Below, piece after piece: positions 19,327 through 27,781 of a DNA stretch of 64,000 nt. The notes below the pieces were generated by a model. That model was not told the origin of the DNA. It ran no database searches and saw nothing but the letters and a program-made list of their open reading frames with translations. The stretch spans positions 2,666,001 to 2,730,000 of the forward strand of contig NZ_CP058559.1 in NCBI RefSeq assembly GCF_014467015.1, read 5' to 3'. Each line of letters starts with the position of its first letter. Positions within the stretch are counted from its first letter, which is position 1. The translations under genes and the position numbers were made by a program. The DNA comes from Alkalicella caledoniensis. GTDB taxonomy: Bacteria; Bacillota; Proteinivoracia; Proteinivoracales; Proteinivoracaceae.

Positions 19327-19555
19327 CAGTCAGGAAAAGCCTAGGGGGAAAAAAATATATAAATAGTCACGGGCCATTTGTTGTCAAGATGTCTTGAGCT
19401 TTTACACGGCACCCTTCGGGTATCACAGAATAATGGGATGCAAAGTAAGGAAAGATAAGCATCTTTGTCTTTTGCATTTCCGTGAGGGACAGAATTAGAT
19501 AGCCCATTTCTTCCGAGTAAAAAAGATCTGCCGTGACTATAAAGTAATCTTTAAA
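19327..19555. repeat. Structured repeat element, copy 1
   Basis: About 229 bp, shared with copy 2 at 19836. Closed by perfect 10-bp inverted ends ATAGTCACGG (19363-19372) and CCGTGACTAT (19531-19540). Inside are nested stems: TCAAG/CTTGA (19384-19397), CACGG/CCGTG (19405-19409 with 19480-19484), ACCC-TTC-GGGT (19411-19421) and ATGCAAAG/CTTTTGCAT (19438-19445 with 19469-19477). This could be a multi-stem RNA or a miniature mobile element; no coding frame is seen. I do not match it to a riboswitch family I know. Confidence 0.7.
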
Positions 19556-19835
19556 AAAAGACTTTCAAAACAATCTACCACTACCCTACACTAAAAAGCC
19601 TACACTATAAAAAGCAAACTTTAAATAGCGTATAAATATGACTATCTACAGTGAAGATAATAACTTTTAACTATCTGTGAATGAAAAAGTCTTTTGAATT
19701 TAAAGCATTAGAATCTCTCTTAAAAATCCCAGTATCAGTGTGCATATATTCTAATGCTCCTAATCATTATCTTTAAATCTCGTACGCTTTGTATGTTTTG
19801 ATAGTGTAAAGTAGTGGTAAAAAAGACCTATTAAG
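19556..19835. other. Gene-free spacer with inverted repeats between structured copies
   Basis: No gene seen. Contains an 11-bp perfect inverted repeat AGCATTAGAAT (19704-19714) and ATTCTAATGCT (19748-19758). A second inverted pair is related to CTACCACTACCCTACACT (near 19575) and AGTGTAAAGTAGTGGTA (near 19804). The 'TTCTAATGCTNCTAATCATTATCT' block (near 19750) recurs at about 20088 right after copy 2, so the repeat period extends beyond the structured core. Confidence 0.6.
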
Positions 19836-20071
19836 CAGTCAGGAGTCAGGAAAAGCCTAGGGGCAAAAAAATATATAATTACTCACGGACCATTTCATGT
19901 CAAGATGTCTTGAGTTTTTACACGGCACCCTTCGGGTATCACAGAATAATGGGATGCAAAGGGATGAAAGATAAGCAGCTTTTTATTTTGCATTTCCGTG
20001 AGGGACAGAATTAGATAGCCCATTTATTCCGAGTAAAAAAGATCTGCCGTGACTATAAAGTAATCTTTTAA
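19836..20071. repeat. Structured repeat element, copy 2
   Basis: About 90% identical to copy 1 over its length. The right end CCGTGACTAT (20047-20056) is kept; the left end ACTCACGG (19881-19888) carries one mismatch against it. The central block from CACGGCACCCTTCGGG through GGGATGCAAAG, and TTTCCGTGAGGGACAGAATT, is unchanged, while the apical part of the ATGCAAAG hairpin differs (about ten changes). Confidence 0.7.
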
Positions 20072-20353
20072 AATAGTATCCATATGTTCTAATGCTACTA
20101 ATCATTATCTAAAACCTACCTAAATAACTCTTGGTGTCAACTGGTGTGGTTTTTAATTGGTGATGATGGTGTCCGAAGGTTTTTAATTCTAGTGTAATTA
20201 GTGAAGAGATTTTTAGTGAAAGTTAGTGGCCTAGTATTTAGTTATCAAAATTTTCATCATTTTAAAGAAGCAGTTAAAAGGGCGAAATGCATACCTTCCA
20301 TAGATTTTGGTAACCATAACTAGTAGAAAATCAAACTAGTAGAGGTGAAATCC
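20072..20353. other. Gene-free region upstream of the NSS transporter
   Basis: No gene, tRNA or recognisable riboswitch seen. The first ~50 bp continue the repeat described above. Just before the transporter a short direct repeat AACTAGTAGA occurs twice (near 20318 and 20334). Confidence 0.4.
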
Positions 20354-21712
20354 ATGGAAAACAAGCATGAAAATCATGAGAACCGTGAACAGTGGGGATC
20401 GAGACTAGGGTTCATTTTAGCTGCAGCAGGTAGTGCCATTGGATTAGGCAACATCTGGAGGTTTCCTACAGTTGTAGGTCAAAGTGGTGGAGGCGCGTTT
20501 ATATTCTTATATCTCCTAATTATATTTGTTATAGGAATACCACTTATGATCGGTGAACTAACCATCGGCAGAAGAGGTAAAAGAAATATAGTAGGTGCTT
20601 TTCAAAAGATTAAGCCTGGTGGACCATGGTGGTTTATTGGTGCCCTAGGTGTTCTTGCAGGCTTTGTAATACTATCCTTTTACTCAGTTATAGCAGGGTG
20701 GGGTATTGCTTATATGTTTAAATTCCTGACAGGTCAACTGACAGGGTTAGAACCAGGGCAATCAGCTGATATTTTCGGGGCACTGGCATCAAGTCCCGTA
20801 GAACCCCTAATATGGCATGCAATTTTTATGGCTATGACCATAGGTATAGTTATATTTGGTATAGACAAAGGAATTGAGCGAGCAAGTAAAATAATGATGC
20901 CCATACTATTTGTATTGCTCTTTGTTTTAGCAATAAGAAGTGTTACCCTGGATGGGGCAATGGAAGGGGTACTATGGTATATAACCCCTGATTTTTCTGC
21001 CATTAACATTCAAACAATTCTAGGGGCACTAGGACAGGTGTTTTTCAGTTTAAGCTTAGGAATGGGTGCTATAATGACATATGGTAGTTACTTGCCCGAT
21101 GAGGAAAATATACCCTCTGCTGCAATGTTTATTTCCCTAGCAGATATAGGTATCGCTATTTTGGCAGGATTCATCATCATACCAGCAGTTTTTGCCTTTG
21201 GCTTAGAGCCAAATGCTGGGCCAGCATTGATCTTTATAACCCTTCCAGCAGTTTTTGGTTCCATGCCCTTTGGTAATCTAGTTGGAGCTTTGTTTTTCCT
21301 GTTGTTAACAATAGCAGCACTAACATCTGCCATATCTTTATTAGAGGTGCCTGTTGCTTACTTTATTGACGAACTAAAGTGGAATAGACTAAAAGCATCC
21401 GTGATAGTTGGGATAGTGATATTCCTATTAGGTATACCGTCTTCACTGTCTCAGGGACTACTTAGTAACAACTTATTTTTTGGTATGGAATTTCTAGACT
21501 TTATGGACTTTTTCTCCTCAAATCTATTACTACCAATAGGTGGTCTGTTGACAGCTATATTCATAGGCTGGGTCTGGGGAACAAGAAATACCGTAGACGA
21601 AATACAAAAGAAAGGTGTACATTTTGGTCTGAGAAGCCCATGGGGAATAATAGTACAATTCGTATTACCCATAGTGCTACTATATATACTTATTACAGGA
21701 TTGATTGGGTAG
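20354..21712 (+). CDS. Sodium-dependent transporter, NSS (SLC6-like) family
   Basis: A Na+-coupled secondary transporter, probably for an amino acid. 452 aa with about eleven to twelve membrane helices; the shorter eleven-helix form is common in prokaryotes. The signature unwound TM1 segment GSAIGLGNIWRFP (about residues 24-36) forms the substrate and sodium site, followed by GGGAFIFLYLL. ATG at 20354 is preferred over GTG at 20345 because AGAGGTG (20341-20347) lies six bases before it. The substrate cannot be read from sequence. It stands alone after a gene-free kilobase, with no partner genes. Confidence 0.93.
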   Translation: MENKHENHENREQWGSRLGFILAAAGSAIGLGNIWRFPTVVGQSGGGAFIFLYLLIIFVIGIPLMIGELTIGRRGKRNIVGAFQKIKPGGPWWFIGALGVLAGFVILSFYSVIAGWGIAYMFKFLTGQLTGLEPGQSADIFGALASSPVEPLIWHAIFMAMTIGIVIFGIDKGIERASKIMMPILFVLLFVLAIRSVTLDGAMEGVLWYITPDFSAINIQTILGALGQVFFSLSLGMGAIMTYGSYLPDEENIPSAAMFISLADIGIAILAGFIIIPAVFAFGLEPNAGPALIFITLPAVFGSMPFGNLVGALFFLLLTIAALTSAISLLEVPVAYFIDELKWNRLKASVIVGIVIFLLGIPSSLSQGLLSNNLFFGMEFLDFMDFFSSNLLLPIGGLLTAIFIGWVWGTRNTVDEIQKKGVHFGLRSPWGIIVQFVLPIVLLYILITGLIG

Positions 21713-21824
21713 GCCAAGGCCTGCCCTTTCCCCCTTATTTTAACTTGTAAATGAAAAGAAGGAATAATTTATTTTTTGTCAAATATAAGTTAAATATAAA
21801 GATTAGGCAAAGGGGGAAAAGTAA

Positions 21825-22178
21825 GTGAATGTATATGATAAAGCCCACGAGCTTGTAAAAGCATTAAAAGAGAGTCACGATTATAAAGAGTACATAAGAC
21901 TGGCAGAGCTTATTAAAAAGGATCTAAAAGCACAGGAGATGCTAATTGAGTTCCGTAAGAAAAACCTTGAGATCCAACAACGTCAATTAGCGGGAAAGCC
22001 AGTTGACCAAAGTAAGATAGACGAGGTCCAAAAGCTATATGATATTGTTAAGCTCAACAAAGATATCAATCAGTTCTTAGTTGTGGAGTATCGCTTAGGA
22101 AAGACCATGGTTGATGTTCAAAGGATTATTGGTGAGGGAGTTAAGCTTGAATTTGCTCCTCAAGAGACTGTACACTAG
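21825..22178 (+). CDS. YlbF/YmcA family protein
   Basis: A 117-aa all-helical protein (Com_YlbF family). It shows the family layout: N-terminal helix NVYDKAHELVKALKES, a central helix with AQEMLIEFRKKNLEIQQRQLAG, a 'GKPVD' turn, and a C-terminal helix VVEYRLGKTMVDVQRIIGEG. In B. subtilis YlbF, YmcA and YaaT form a complex that affects RNase Y activity and development; the role here is inferred from family only. It starts with GTG at 21825 behind AAAGGGGGAA. A short hairpin follows at 22195. Confidence 0.85.
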   Translation: MNVYDKAHELVKALKESHDYKEYIRLAELIKKDLKAQEMLIEFRKKNLEIQQRQLAGKPVDQSKIDEVQKLYDIVKLNKDINQFLVVEYRLGKTMVDVQRIIGEGVKLEFAPQETVH

Positions 22179-22194
22179 AAGTAAAAATTACTTA

Positions 22195-22218
22195 AGGGCC
22201 AACTTGGCCCTATATTTG
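22195..22218 (+). terminator. Weak hairpin after ylbF-like gene
   Basis: Stem AGGGCCA/TGGCCCT (22195-22201 with 22205-22211) but only a poor T-run, so termination may be partial and the amidohydrolase may be read through. Confidence 0.4.
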
Positions 22219-22237
22219 TGTGAAAAGAGGGATGTAG

Positions 22238-23779
22238 ATGGAAAGTGTTAGAAGATTATTTCATGGAAAAGGTATCATAAATGGTGATGGCGAGCTCATG
22301 ATTCATGATTGCATTTACTCAGAAAATGGAGTAATTGTTGATATAGGTTTTAAGGAGGATATGTTTCTTAGATATAAAGATGTACCAGTTGATTCATACT
22401 CAGGATATATTTATCCTGGCTTTATAGACTGTCACATACATCTTACTGGAACAGCAGTGGACATGCTATCTGTGGATTGCAGAAAAGTAGCTACTATGCC
22501 TGATTTGTTTGAATTGATATTTGAAAGGATTGCGTCAAGTCCTTCTAGTGCACTGATCTACTGTTCATATTTTGACCCAGACTCTTATTTGGAAAAGGGA
22601 TATCCAACTTTAGATTTGCTAGACACACTTTTTCCTAATAATCCTGTTTTCATAAGTCATATTGAGTGTCATGGTGGTGTTGTGAATACAAAATTTAAAG
22701 AAATTTGTATTCACCCCATGGACGATATTGATGGACTCATAGTGGGTGAGTACAACTCCAAAGCTAGACAATTCGTATTTAACATGCTAGGGGACGAGTA
22801 CAAGCTAAAGGGTCTTAAAATGGCTGAGGAAGAAGCCATCAGGCAAGGAGTTACTACTATCCATGCCATGGAAGGAGGGCAACTTTTCTCAGATAACGAT
22901 GTTGAACTAATACTTAATAATATTGACAAATTTTCAGTGGACTTAGTTGTATATCATCAAACACTAGATGTGGAAGTGGTCAAAGAGAGGGGCCTTAAGC
23001 AAATGGGAGGTTGTGTCCTTATAGACGGATCTAGCGGTGTTTATACAGCTGCTTTGACAGAGCCTTATAGATTACAACCAGATAAAAAAGGACTTTTATA
23101 TTTTGATAAGTCACAAATCGAAAATCTAGTTCTAAATGCTCAAGAGCAAAAAATACAAGTTGCCCTTCATTGTTGTGGTGACAGAGGCCTTGATTTCTTG
23201 ATGGATTGTTTTGAAGAAGTGAATAAAAAAGATCCCATATCCTCATTTAGACACAGAATAGAACATTTTGAGATCCCAAGACCTGACCAAATAAAAAGGT
23301 GTAAGGAACTAGGAGTTGTACTATCAATGCAACCTAGTTTTGACTATTTTTGGGGAGGTCCTGCTGGTGATTACTTTTATACATTAGGTGAAAGATGGCT
23401 TTGGACAAACCCTATCGGTAAAGTTATAGAAGAAGGTATTATAGTAGGTGGTGGTTCAGATAGTGGTGTGACACCCATATCACCCCTTTTAGGGATTCAT
23501 AGTGCAGTTAACCATAACAATCCCCATATGAGAATAAAGCCAGGTCAGGGAATAAAAATGTACACTAAAAATGCTGCTTATCTGACCTTTGATGAGGGAA
23601 TAAAAGGGGATATTAAAAAGGGCATGAGAACTAACCTAACAATTTTAAAGGAGAATATTTTAGAACTAGAAAAAAGCAGCATTAAAGATGTGAATGTCTT
23701 AGACACAATAGTTGCAGGAAAAAAGTTATTTAACGAAATACGACATAAAACGACATTTATGGGAGATAACAAGATGTAA
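22238..23779 (+). CDS. Amidohydrolase, YtcJ-like (Amidohydro_3)
   Basis: A metal-dependent hydrolase of 513 aa. The N-terminal strand region (about 1-60) leads into the metal motif GFIDCHIHLTG (HxH about residues 66-68). Further ligands are likely in the HCCGDRGLDFL (about 310) and RIEHFEIP (about 345) blocks, and in GGGSDSGVTPISP (Asp about 409), with the beta-sandwich completed at the C terminus (AGKKLFNE). These are the features of the YtcJ group, whose members act on varied amides. The substrate is unknown. It stands between the ylbF-like gene and the second ferredoxin, with a terminator 100 bp beyond its stop. Confidence 0.88.
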   Translation: MESVRRLFHGKGIINGDGELMIHDCIYSENGVIVDIGFKEDMFLRYKDVPVDSYSGYIYPGFIDCHIHLTGTAVDMLSVDCRKVATMPDLFELIFERIASSPSSALIYCSYFDPDSYLEKGYPTLDLLDTLFPNNPVFISHIECHGGVVNTKFKEICIHPMDDIDGLIVGEYNSKARQFVFNMLGDEYKLKGLKMAEEEAIRQGVTTIHAMEGGQLFSDNDVELILNNIDKFSVDLVVYHQTLDVEVVKERGLKQMGGCVLIDGSSGVYTAALTEPYRLQPDKKGLLYFDKSQIENLVLNAQEQKIQVALHCCGDRGLDFLMDCFEEVNKKDPISSFRHRIEHFEIPRPDQIKRCKELGVVLSMQPSFDYFWGGPAGDYFYTLGERWLWTNPIGKVIEEGIIVGGGSDSGVTPISPLLGIHSAVNHNNPHMRIKPGQGIKMYTKNAAYLTFDEGIKGDIKKGMRTNLTILKENILELEKSSIKDVNVLDTIVAGKKLFNEIRHKTTFMGDNKM

Positions 23780-23881
23780 GAGGGGGTAGTGGGTACATAT
23801 GGACTTTGACCAGTGTGGAAACATTTTTATATAATTAAACCATAATTAGGACAAGCTAATAATAATTATCCTTCTCCTATG

Positions 23882-23921
23882 CCTTCCAGATCACCCCCTC
23901 GTATCTGGGAGGTTTTTTTTT
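23882..23921 (+). terminator. Terminator after amidohydrolase
   Basis: 10-bp stem CCTTCCAGAT/ATCTGGGAGG (23882-23891 with 23903-23912, one G-T pair) followed by nine T. Confidence 0.85.
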
Positions 23922-24000
23922 GTGTATAAATACCAGAAAAAGGGGGAATATAATCAATAGGGTTTTAAAATCCTGTAATCATATCATGGAGGTGAATAAT

Positions 24001-24183
24001 TTGACTTATTTTATAAATCATGATTGCATTTCCTGTGGTGCGTGCGAGCCAGAGTGCCCCGTTGATGCCATCAGCGAAGGTGAAGACAAGTATGTTATTG
24101 ATGCTGCAAAATGTATAGATTGTGGAGCCTGTGCAGATGTGTGCCCAGTTGATGCACCACTACCAGCTGAAGAAGCTCAATAA
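24001..24183 (+). CDS. 2[4Fe-4S] ferredoxin (60 aa)
   Basis: Second bacterial-type ferredoxin in the window. Cluster motifs are CISCGACEPECP and CIDCGACADVCP, with an acidic C-terminal tail ending EEAQ that the first ferredoxin lacks. A TTG start at 24001 is chosen: GGAGGTG (23988-23994) lies six bases before it and the residues then begin LTYFINHDC, matching the normal ferredoxin N terminus. Longer forms from GTG/ATG at 23920 or 23985 would add a tail not seen in the family and overlap the ribosome site. Flanked by terminators on both sides, so expressed alone. Confidence 0.93.
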   Translation: MTYFINHDCISCGACEPECPVDAISEGEDKYVIDAAKCIDCGACADVCPVDAPLPAEEAQ

Positions 24184-24213
24184 AAAAACAGAATCGAGAG
24201 ATTCTGTTTTTTT
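24184..24213 (+). terminator. Terminator after second ferredoxin
   Basis: Stem AAAACAGAATC/GATTCTGTTTT (24185-24195 with 24200-24210), loop GAGA, T-run. Confidence 0.93.
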
Positions 24214-24338
24214 ATTCTATATAGGAGAATATAACATTTGATACTGATAACAAAAAAGATATCACTGAAGGGCTTAAACACTCAAAAATACCACAGACAA
24301 ATAAAATAATTTGTATTCACTATAATATAACTACTAAT

Positions 24339-24364
24339 TACTAGCTACTAGCTACTAGCTACTA
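24339..24364. repeat. 7-bp tandem repeat (CTAGCTA)n
   Basis: About three and a half copies of the heptamer in TACTAGCTACTAGCTACTAG..., lying in the gene-free gap upstream of psuK. Confidence 0.8.
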
Positions 24365-24401
24365 ACACAATACATTTTGACAATAATAACCAATGAATAT
24401 A

Positions 24402-24430
24402 TTGACAACAATACTTGGGAAAACTATACT
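24402..24430 (+). promoter_or_regulatory. Promoter of psuK-psuG
   Basis: Consensus TTGACA (24402-24407), 17-bp spacer, TATACT (24425-24430). Its position rules out gene starts upstream of about 24440. Confidence 0.8.
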
Positions 24431-24476
24431 GAACACATATATACATATATTAACAATAATTAAGAGGTGTGACTTA

Positions 24477-25586
24477 ATGGCTAATCTTACTGATAGGGAA
24501 GAACAAATTTTGAGGGTTTTAAAGAACGAGCCTATGCTTTCACAAGATGAATTATCTAATAGGCTAGAGATATCTCGTTCTGCTGTAGCTGTACATATTT
24601 CTAACCTTATAAAGAAAGGCTTTATCCTTGGAAGGGGATATGTATTTAACGAAGAAAAAAAGGTTGTAGTTGTTGGTGGTTCAAACTACGATCTCATAGG
24701 TGTGTCAACTATGCTCATAAAGGGAAAAACTTCAAACCATGGAAAAGTTACCACTGCAGTAGGTGGGGTGGGGAGGAATATTTCAGAAAATCTTGCTAAA
24801 TTAAATGTACCCACTACCCTTTTAAGTGCAGTGGGTAAAGATGGGCGTGGTGAACATATCTTGAAGCGCACAAAAGAAGCTGGGGTAGATGTAAGTCTAG
24901 TTTTAAAAACAGATAAGTATCCATCGGGAACATATATAGCTATTTTAGACCAGAAACAAGACCTAGAAGTGGGACTTGCAGATATGCAAATAGTTGATTT
25001 AGTTGATCGAGGGTACATAAAAGAAAACCTATTTGCCATGAACAATGCTCATATGGTTGTATGTGATACAAATGTACCTGTTGAAACCCTAGAAGTTCTA
25101 GCAGAGTATTGTAAAGACGTAGATTCTCTCTTTGTAGTTGAACCTGTTTCTGTGGATAAAGGGAAAAAAATAGTAGGATTGTTAGATAAAATTGATATTT
25201 TTACTCCTAACAAAGAAGAAATGGAAGCTATTTGTGGTTTTAATTTGGAAACTGAGGAAGACTATAAAAGGGCTGGGGAATTTGCCATGGGTAAAGGCAT
25301 TAAGATACTACTATTAAAGCTTGGGGCAAAGGGTTTATATGTACATAGTGATGATTATTGTAAAAACCACAAGTCCAAAGCTCGAAAAATTTTAGATGTA
25401 ACAGGGGCTGGAGATAGTTTAGTAGGAGGATTTTTAGCCGGTATATTCCATGGGTATAGCATTGAGGAATGTTGCCAGGCTGCTTTAGCTACAGCAGCAT
25501 ACACACTGGAGTTTGTTGATACCGTTGCCTACGATTTAAGTTGGTCAAAAATACATGATATATTGGGGGAAAATAATAATGTTTAG
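24477..25586 (+). CDS. psuK: HTH-PfkB fusion, probable pseudouridine kinase
   Basis: 369 aa. Residues about 1-60 form a winged helix-turn-helix ([20 protein letters not shown], then [19 protein letters not shown]), and the rest is a PfkB-type sugar kinase with [14 protein letters not shown] (about 95) and the anion-hole/catalytic [13 protein letters not shown] (about 303-315). Members with this arrangement, next to psuG, phosphorylate pseudouridine to the 5'-phosphate. ATG at 24477 is chosen because it follows AGAGGTGTG and because the promoter at 24402-24430 precedes it. The HTH suggests the kinase also regulates its operon; this is inference. It overlaps psuG by 8 bp. Confidence 0.88.
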   Translation: MANLTDREEQILRVLKNEPMLSQDELSNRLEISRSAVAVHISNLIKKGFILGRGYVFNEEKKVVVVGGSNYDLIGVSTMLIKGKTSNHGKVTTAVGGVGRNISENLAKLNVPTTLLSAVGKDGRGEHILKRTKEAGVDVSLVLKTDKYPSGTYIAILDQKQDLEVGLADMQIVDLVDRGYIKENLFAMNNAHMVVCDTNVPVETLEVLAEYCKDVDSLFVVEPVSVDKGKKIVGLLDKIDIFTPNKEEMEAICGFNLETEEDYKRAGEFAMGKGIKILLLKLGAKGLYVHSDDYCKNHKSKARKILDVTGAGDSLVGGFLAGIFHGYSIEECCQAALATAAYTLEFVDTVAYDLSWSKIHDILGENNNV

Positions 25587-26484
25587 CATAAAAATAAGCG
25601 AGGAAGTTAAAACTGCATTGGAAAACAATAAACCAGTGGTAGCCTTAGAAAGCACCATAATTTCACATGGCATGCCTTATCCTAAAAACTTAGAAACTGC
25701 TTTAGAGGTTGAAGAAGTGGTGAGAGCAGGTGGAGCAATCCCTGCAACCATTGCCATACTAGATGGTGTAATCAAGGTTGGTCTTACTGAAGCTGAGATA
25801 AAGCAACTGGCTCAATCAACGGATGTTATAAAGGTAAGTAGAAGGGATCTTGCATACGTTGTGGCCACAGGTAAAAATGGAGCTACAACAGTGGCTTCAA
25901 CCATGATCATTGCTGCTCTGGCAGGTATTAAGGTTTTTGCAACAGGAGGTATCGGAGGTGTACATAGGGGAGCAGAGAACACAATGGATATATCAGCGGA
26001 CTTAACAGAACTTGCCATGACAAATGTTGCCGTAGTATGTGCAGGAGTTAAATCAATACTGGATATAGGTCTCACCCTAGAATATTTAGAAACACATGGA
26101 GTTCCAGTTATTTCATACAAAACTAAGGAATTCCCCGCTTTTTTCAGTTCTAAAAGTGGCTTTCAATCTCCTTTAACTGCTGAGGATCCGAAAGAGATAG
26201 CTCAAACCCTTAAAGTAAAATGGGCCCTTAATTTAGATGGAGGTGCGGTTATAGCCAATCCAATACCTGAGGAATACGATTTTGATAGTCAGGTTATTAA
26301 TAAAGTAATAAAAGAAGCTGTAGAAGAATGTACACTGAGAAGCATTAAAGGCAAAGATGTTACACCCTTTTTACTGAAACGCATAGTGGAAATAACCGAT
26401 GGCAAAAGCCTAATATCGAATATAGCCCTTGTTAAAAATAACGCAAAGCTAGCTGCCAAGATTGCAAGGGAAATGTTAAACTAA
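25579..26484 (+). CDS. psuG: Pseudouridine-5'-phosphate glycosidase
   Basis: Splits pseudouridine 5'-phosphate into uracil and ribose 5-phosphate (reversibly), completing RNA-modified-base breakdown begun by PsuK. 301 aa with [16 protein letters not shown] (about 20-35), [10 protein letters not shown] (about 84, Lys and Asp), and [22 protein letters not shown] split in the central part. ATG at 25579 is preferred over upstream ATGs: it follows GGGGGA with correct spacing and overlaps the psuK stop by 8 bp, a typical coupled junction. yfmF starts 16 bp downstream and may be co-transcribed. Confidence 0.94.
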   Translation: MFSIKISEEVKTALENNKPVVALESTIISHGMPYPKNLETALEVEEVVRAGGAIPATIAILDGVIKVGLTEAEIKQLAQSTDVIKVSRRDLAYVVATGKNGATTVASTMIIAALAGIKVFATGGIGGVHRGAENTMDISADLTELAMTNVAVVCAGVKSILDIGLTLEYLETHGVPVISYKTKEFPAFFSSKSGFQSPLTAEDPKEIAQTLKVKWALNLDGGAVIANPIPEEYDFDSQVINKVIKEAVEECTLRSIKGKDVTPFLLKRIVEITDGKSLISNIALVKNNAKLAAKIAREMLN

Positions 26485-26500
26485 GGAGGTTTTCTAAATA

Positions 26501-27781
26501 ATGGGAGAACTCTTTGAAAGAGTTGAAATAAGTAAAGGAATAAACTTATATTTATACAACACAGATAAGTATAAAACAATTTCTGTAAGAGCCTTTCTTT
26601 ACACCAAAGTTGATGAAGAGATTACAAAGACTTCGTTAATACCATTTGTTCTTGCTAGGGGTACTGAAAATTACCCAGATAACTTGACTATACGCAGGGA
26701 ACTGGCCAATTACTATGGAGCACAGATGGGCACTGGGGTCACTAGACGAGGAGATGTGGTGCTAGTTGACTTCCGTATGGAGATGGTCAGTCCTCACTAT
26801 GTATCTGGCGATAGCTACGTGGAAAAATCGTTAGATGTATTAAAAGAAGTGATTTTCAATCCAAGGAAAGAGGGAGAAGGCTTCAAAGAAAGCTTTGTGG
26901 ATGTTGAAAAAGAAAACACAAAAAATAGGATTATGTCTTTGATTAACGATAAGGGAAGATATGCCTTTGAAAGGGCAGTACAGATCATGTGCCCTAACGA
27001 CCCTTATAAATACTATAAATATGGAAAAATCGAAGACTTGCCCAAAATAGATGCAGTAAATCTTTATGAAAAATACCAAGAGATTATCAACAACAGTCCA
27101 ATGGATATCTATGTAGTAGGTCACTTTGATAAAGAAAAAATATCCTCTATGATAAAAGAGAGGTTCAATGTACCAAGAAAAAGCTTAGTTCCAGTGGAAA
27201 AACCAATAAATACAGAACTCTTAGAATTTAAAGAAGTTGTTGAAGAAATGGATATTAACCAAGGTAAATTAGTTATGGGTCTAAAGACACCTATTACTAT
27301 GGAACATGAATTATATCCAGCTTTGCTTATATATAACGGAATTTTAGGTGCCTTTTCACATTCAAAACTATTTCAAAATGTTAGAGAGAAAGCTAGCCTG
27401 GCGTACTATGCAGGATCTAATATAGAATCCCTAAAAGGATTACTTTTCATCTTCGCTGGCATAGAACCTGCCACCTATACACAGACAGTAGAAATTGTTA
27501 AACAGCAACTGCAGGACATGAGGGATGGAAGCATTACAGAGAAAGAATTTTCTTATACCCTTGCGGGTCTCGAAAGTGGACTTTTGGAAACCTTTGATGA
27601 AGTCGGTGGACAAATAGGATTTGCTGTTGATGGCGGAATTATTGGAAAAACCATTACCATAACGGAACTATTGAAAAAAATAAAGGAAGTAACTGTGTCA
27701 GATGTGGTAAAGGTGGCACAAAGCGTGGAATTAGAGTTGATATACTTCTTAAAGGGAAAGGGTGATAGCAATGACAGTTAA
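26501..27781 (+). CDS. yfmF: M16-family peptidase-like protein, non-catalytic partner
   Basis: 426 aa, two M16-type half domains. It lacks the zinc motif HxxEH: where a peptidase would have it the sequence reads FVLARGTENYP. It keeps the later GVLGAFSHSKLFQNVREK-type region (about 290) that shapes the chamber. This pattern is that of YfmF, found with YfmH as an inactive/active pair, like alpha and beta subunits of mitochondrial processing peptidase. The start follows AAGGAGG. The gene overlaps yfmH by 11 bp. Substrate unknown; secreted peptides or lipoprotein signal fragments are possible. Confidence 0.9.
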   Translation: MGELFERVEISKGINLYLYNTDKYKTISVRAFLYTKVDEEITKTSLIPFVLARGTENYPDNLTIRRELANYYGAQMGTGVTRRGDVVLVDFRMEMVSPHYVSGDSYVEKSLDVLKEVIFNPRKEGEGFKESFVDVEKENTKNRIMSLINDKGRYAFERAVQIMCPNDPYKYYKYGKIEDLPKIDAVNLYEKYQEIINNSPMDIYVVGHFDKEKISSMIKERFNVPRKSLVPVEKPINTELLEFKEVVEEMDINQGKLVMGLKTPITMEHELYPALLIYNGILGAFSHSKLFQNVREKASLAYYAGSNIESLKGLLFIFAGIEPATYTQTVEIVKQQLQDMRDGSITEKEFSYTLAGLESGLLETFDEVGGQIGFAVDGGIIGKTITITELLKKIKEVTVSDVVKVAQSVELELIYFLKGKGDSNDS

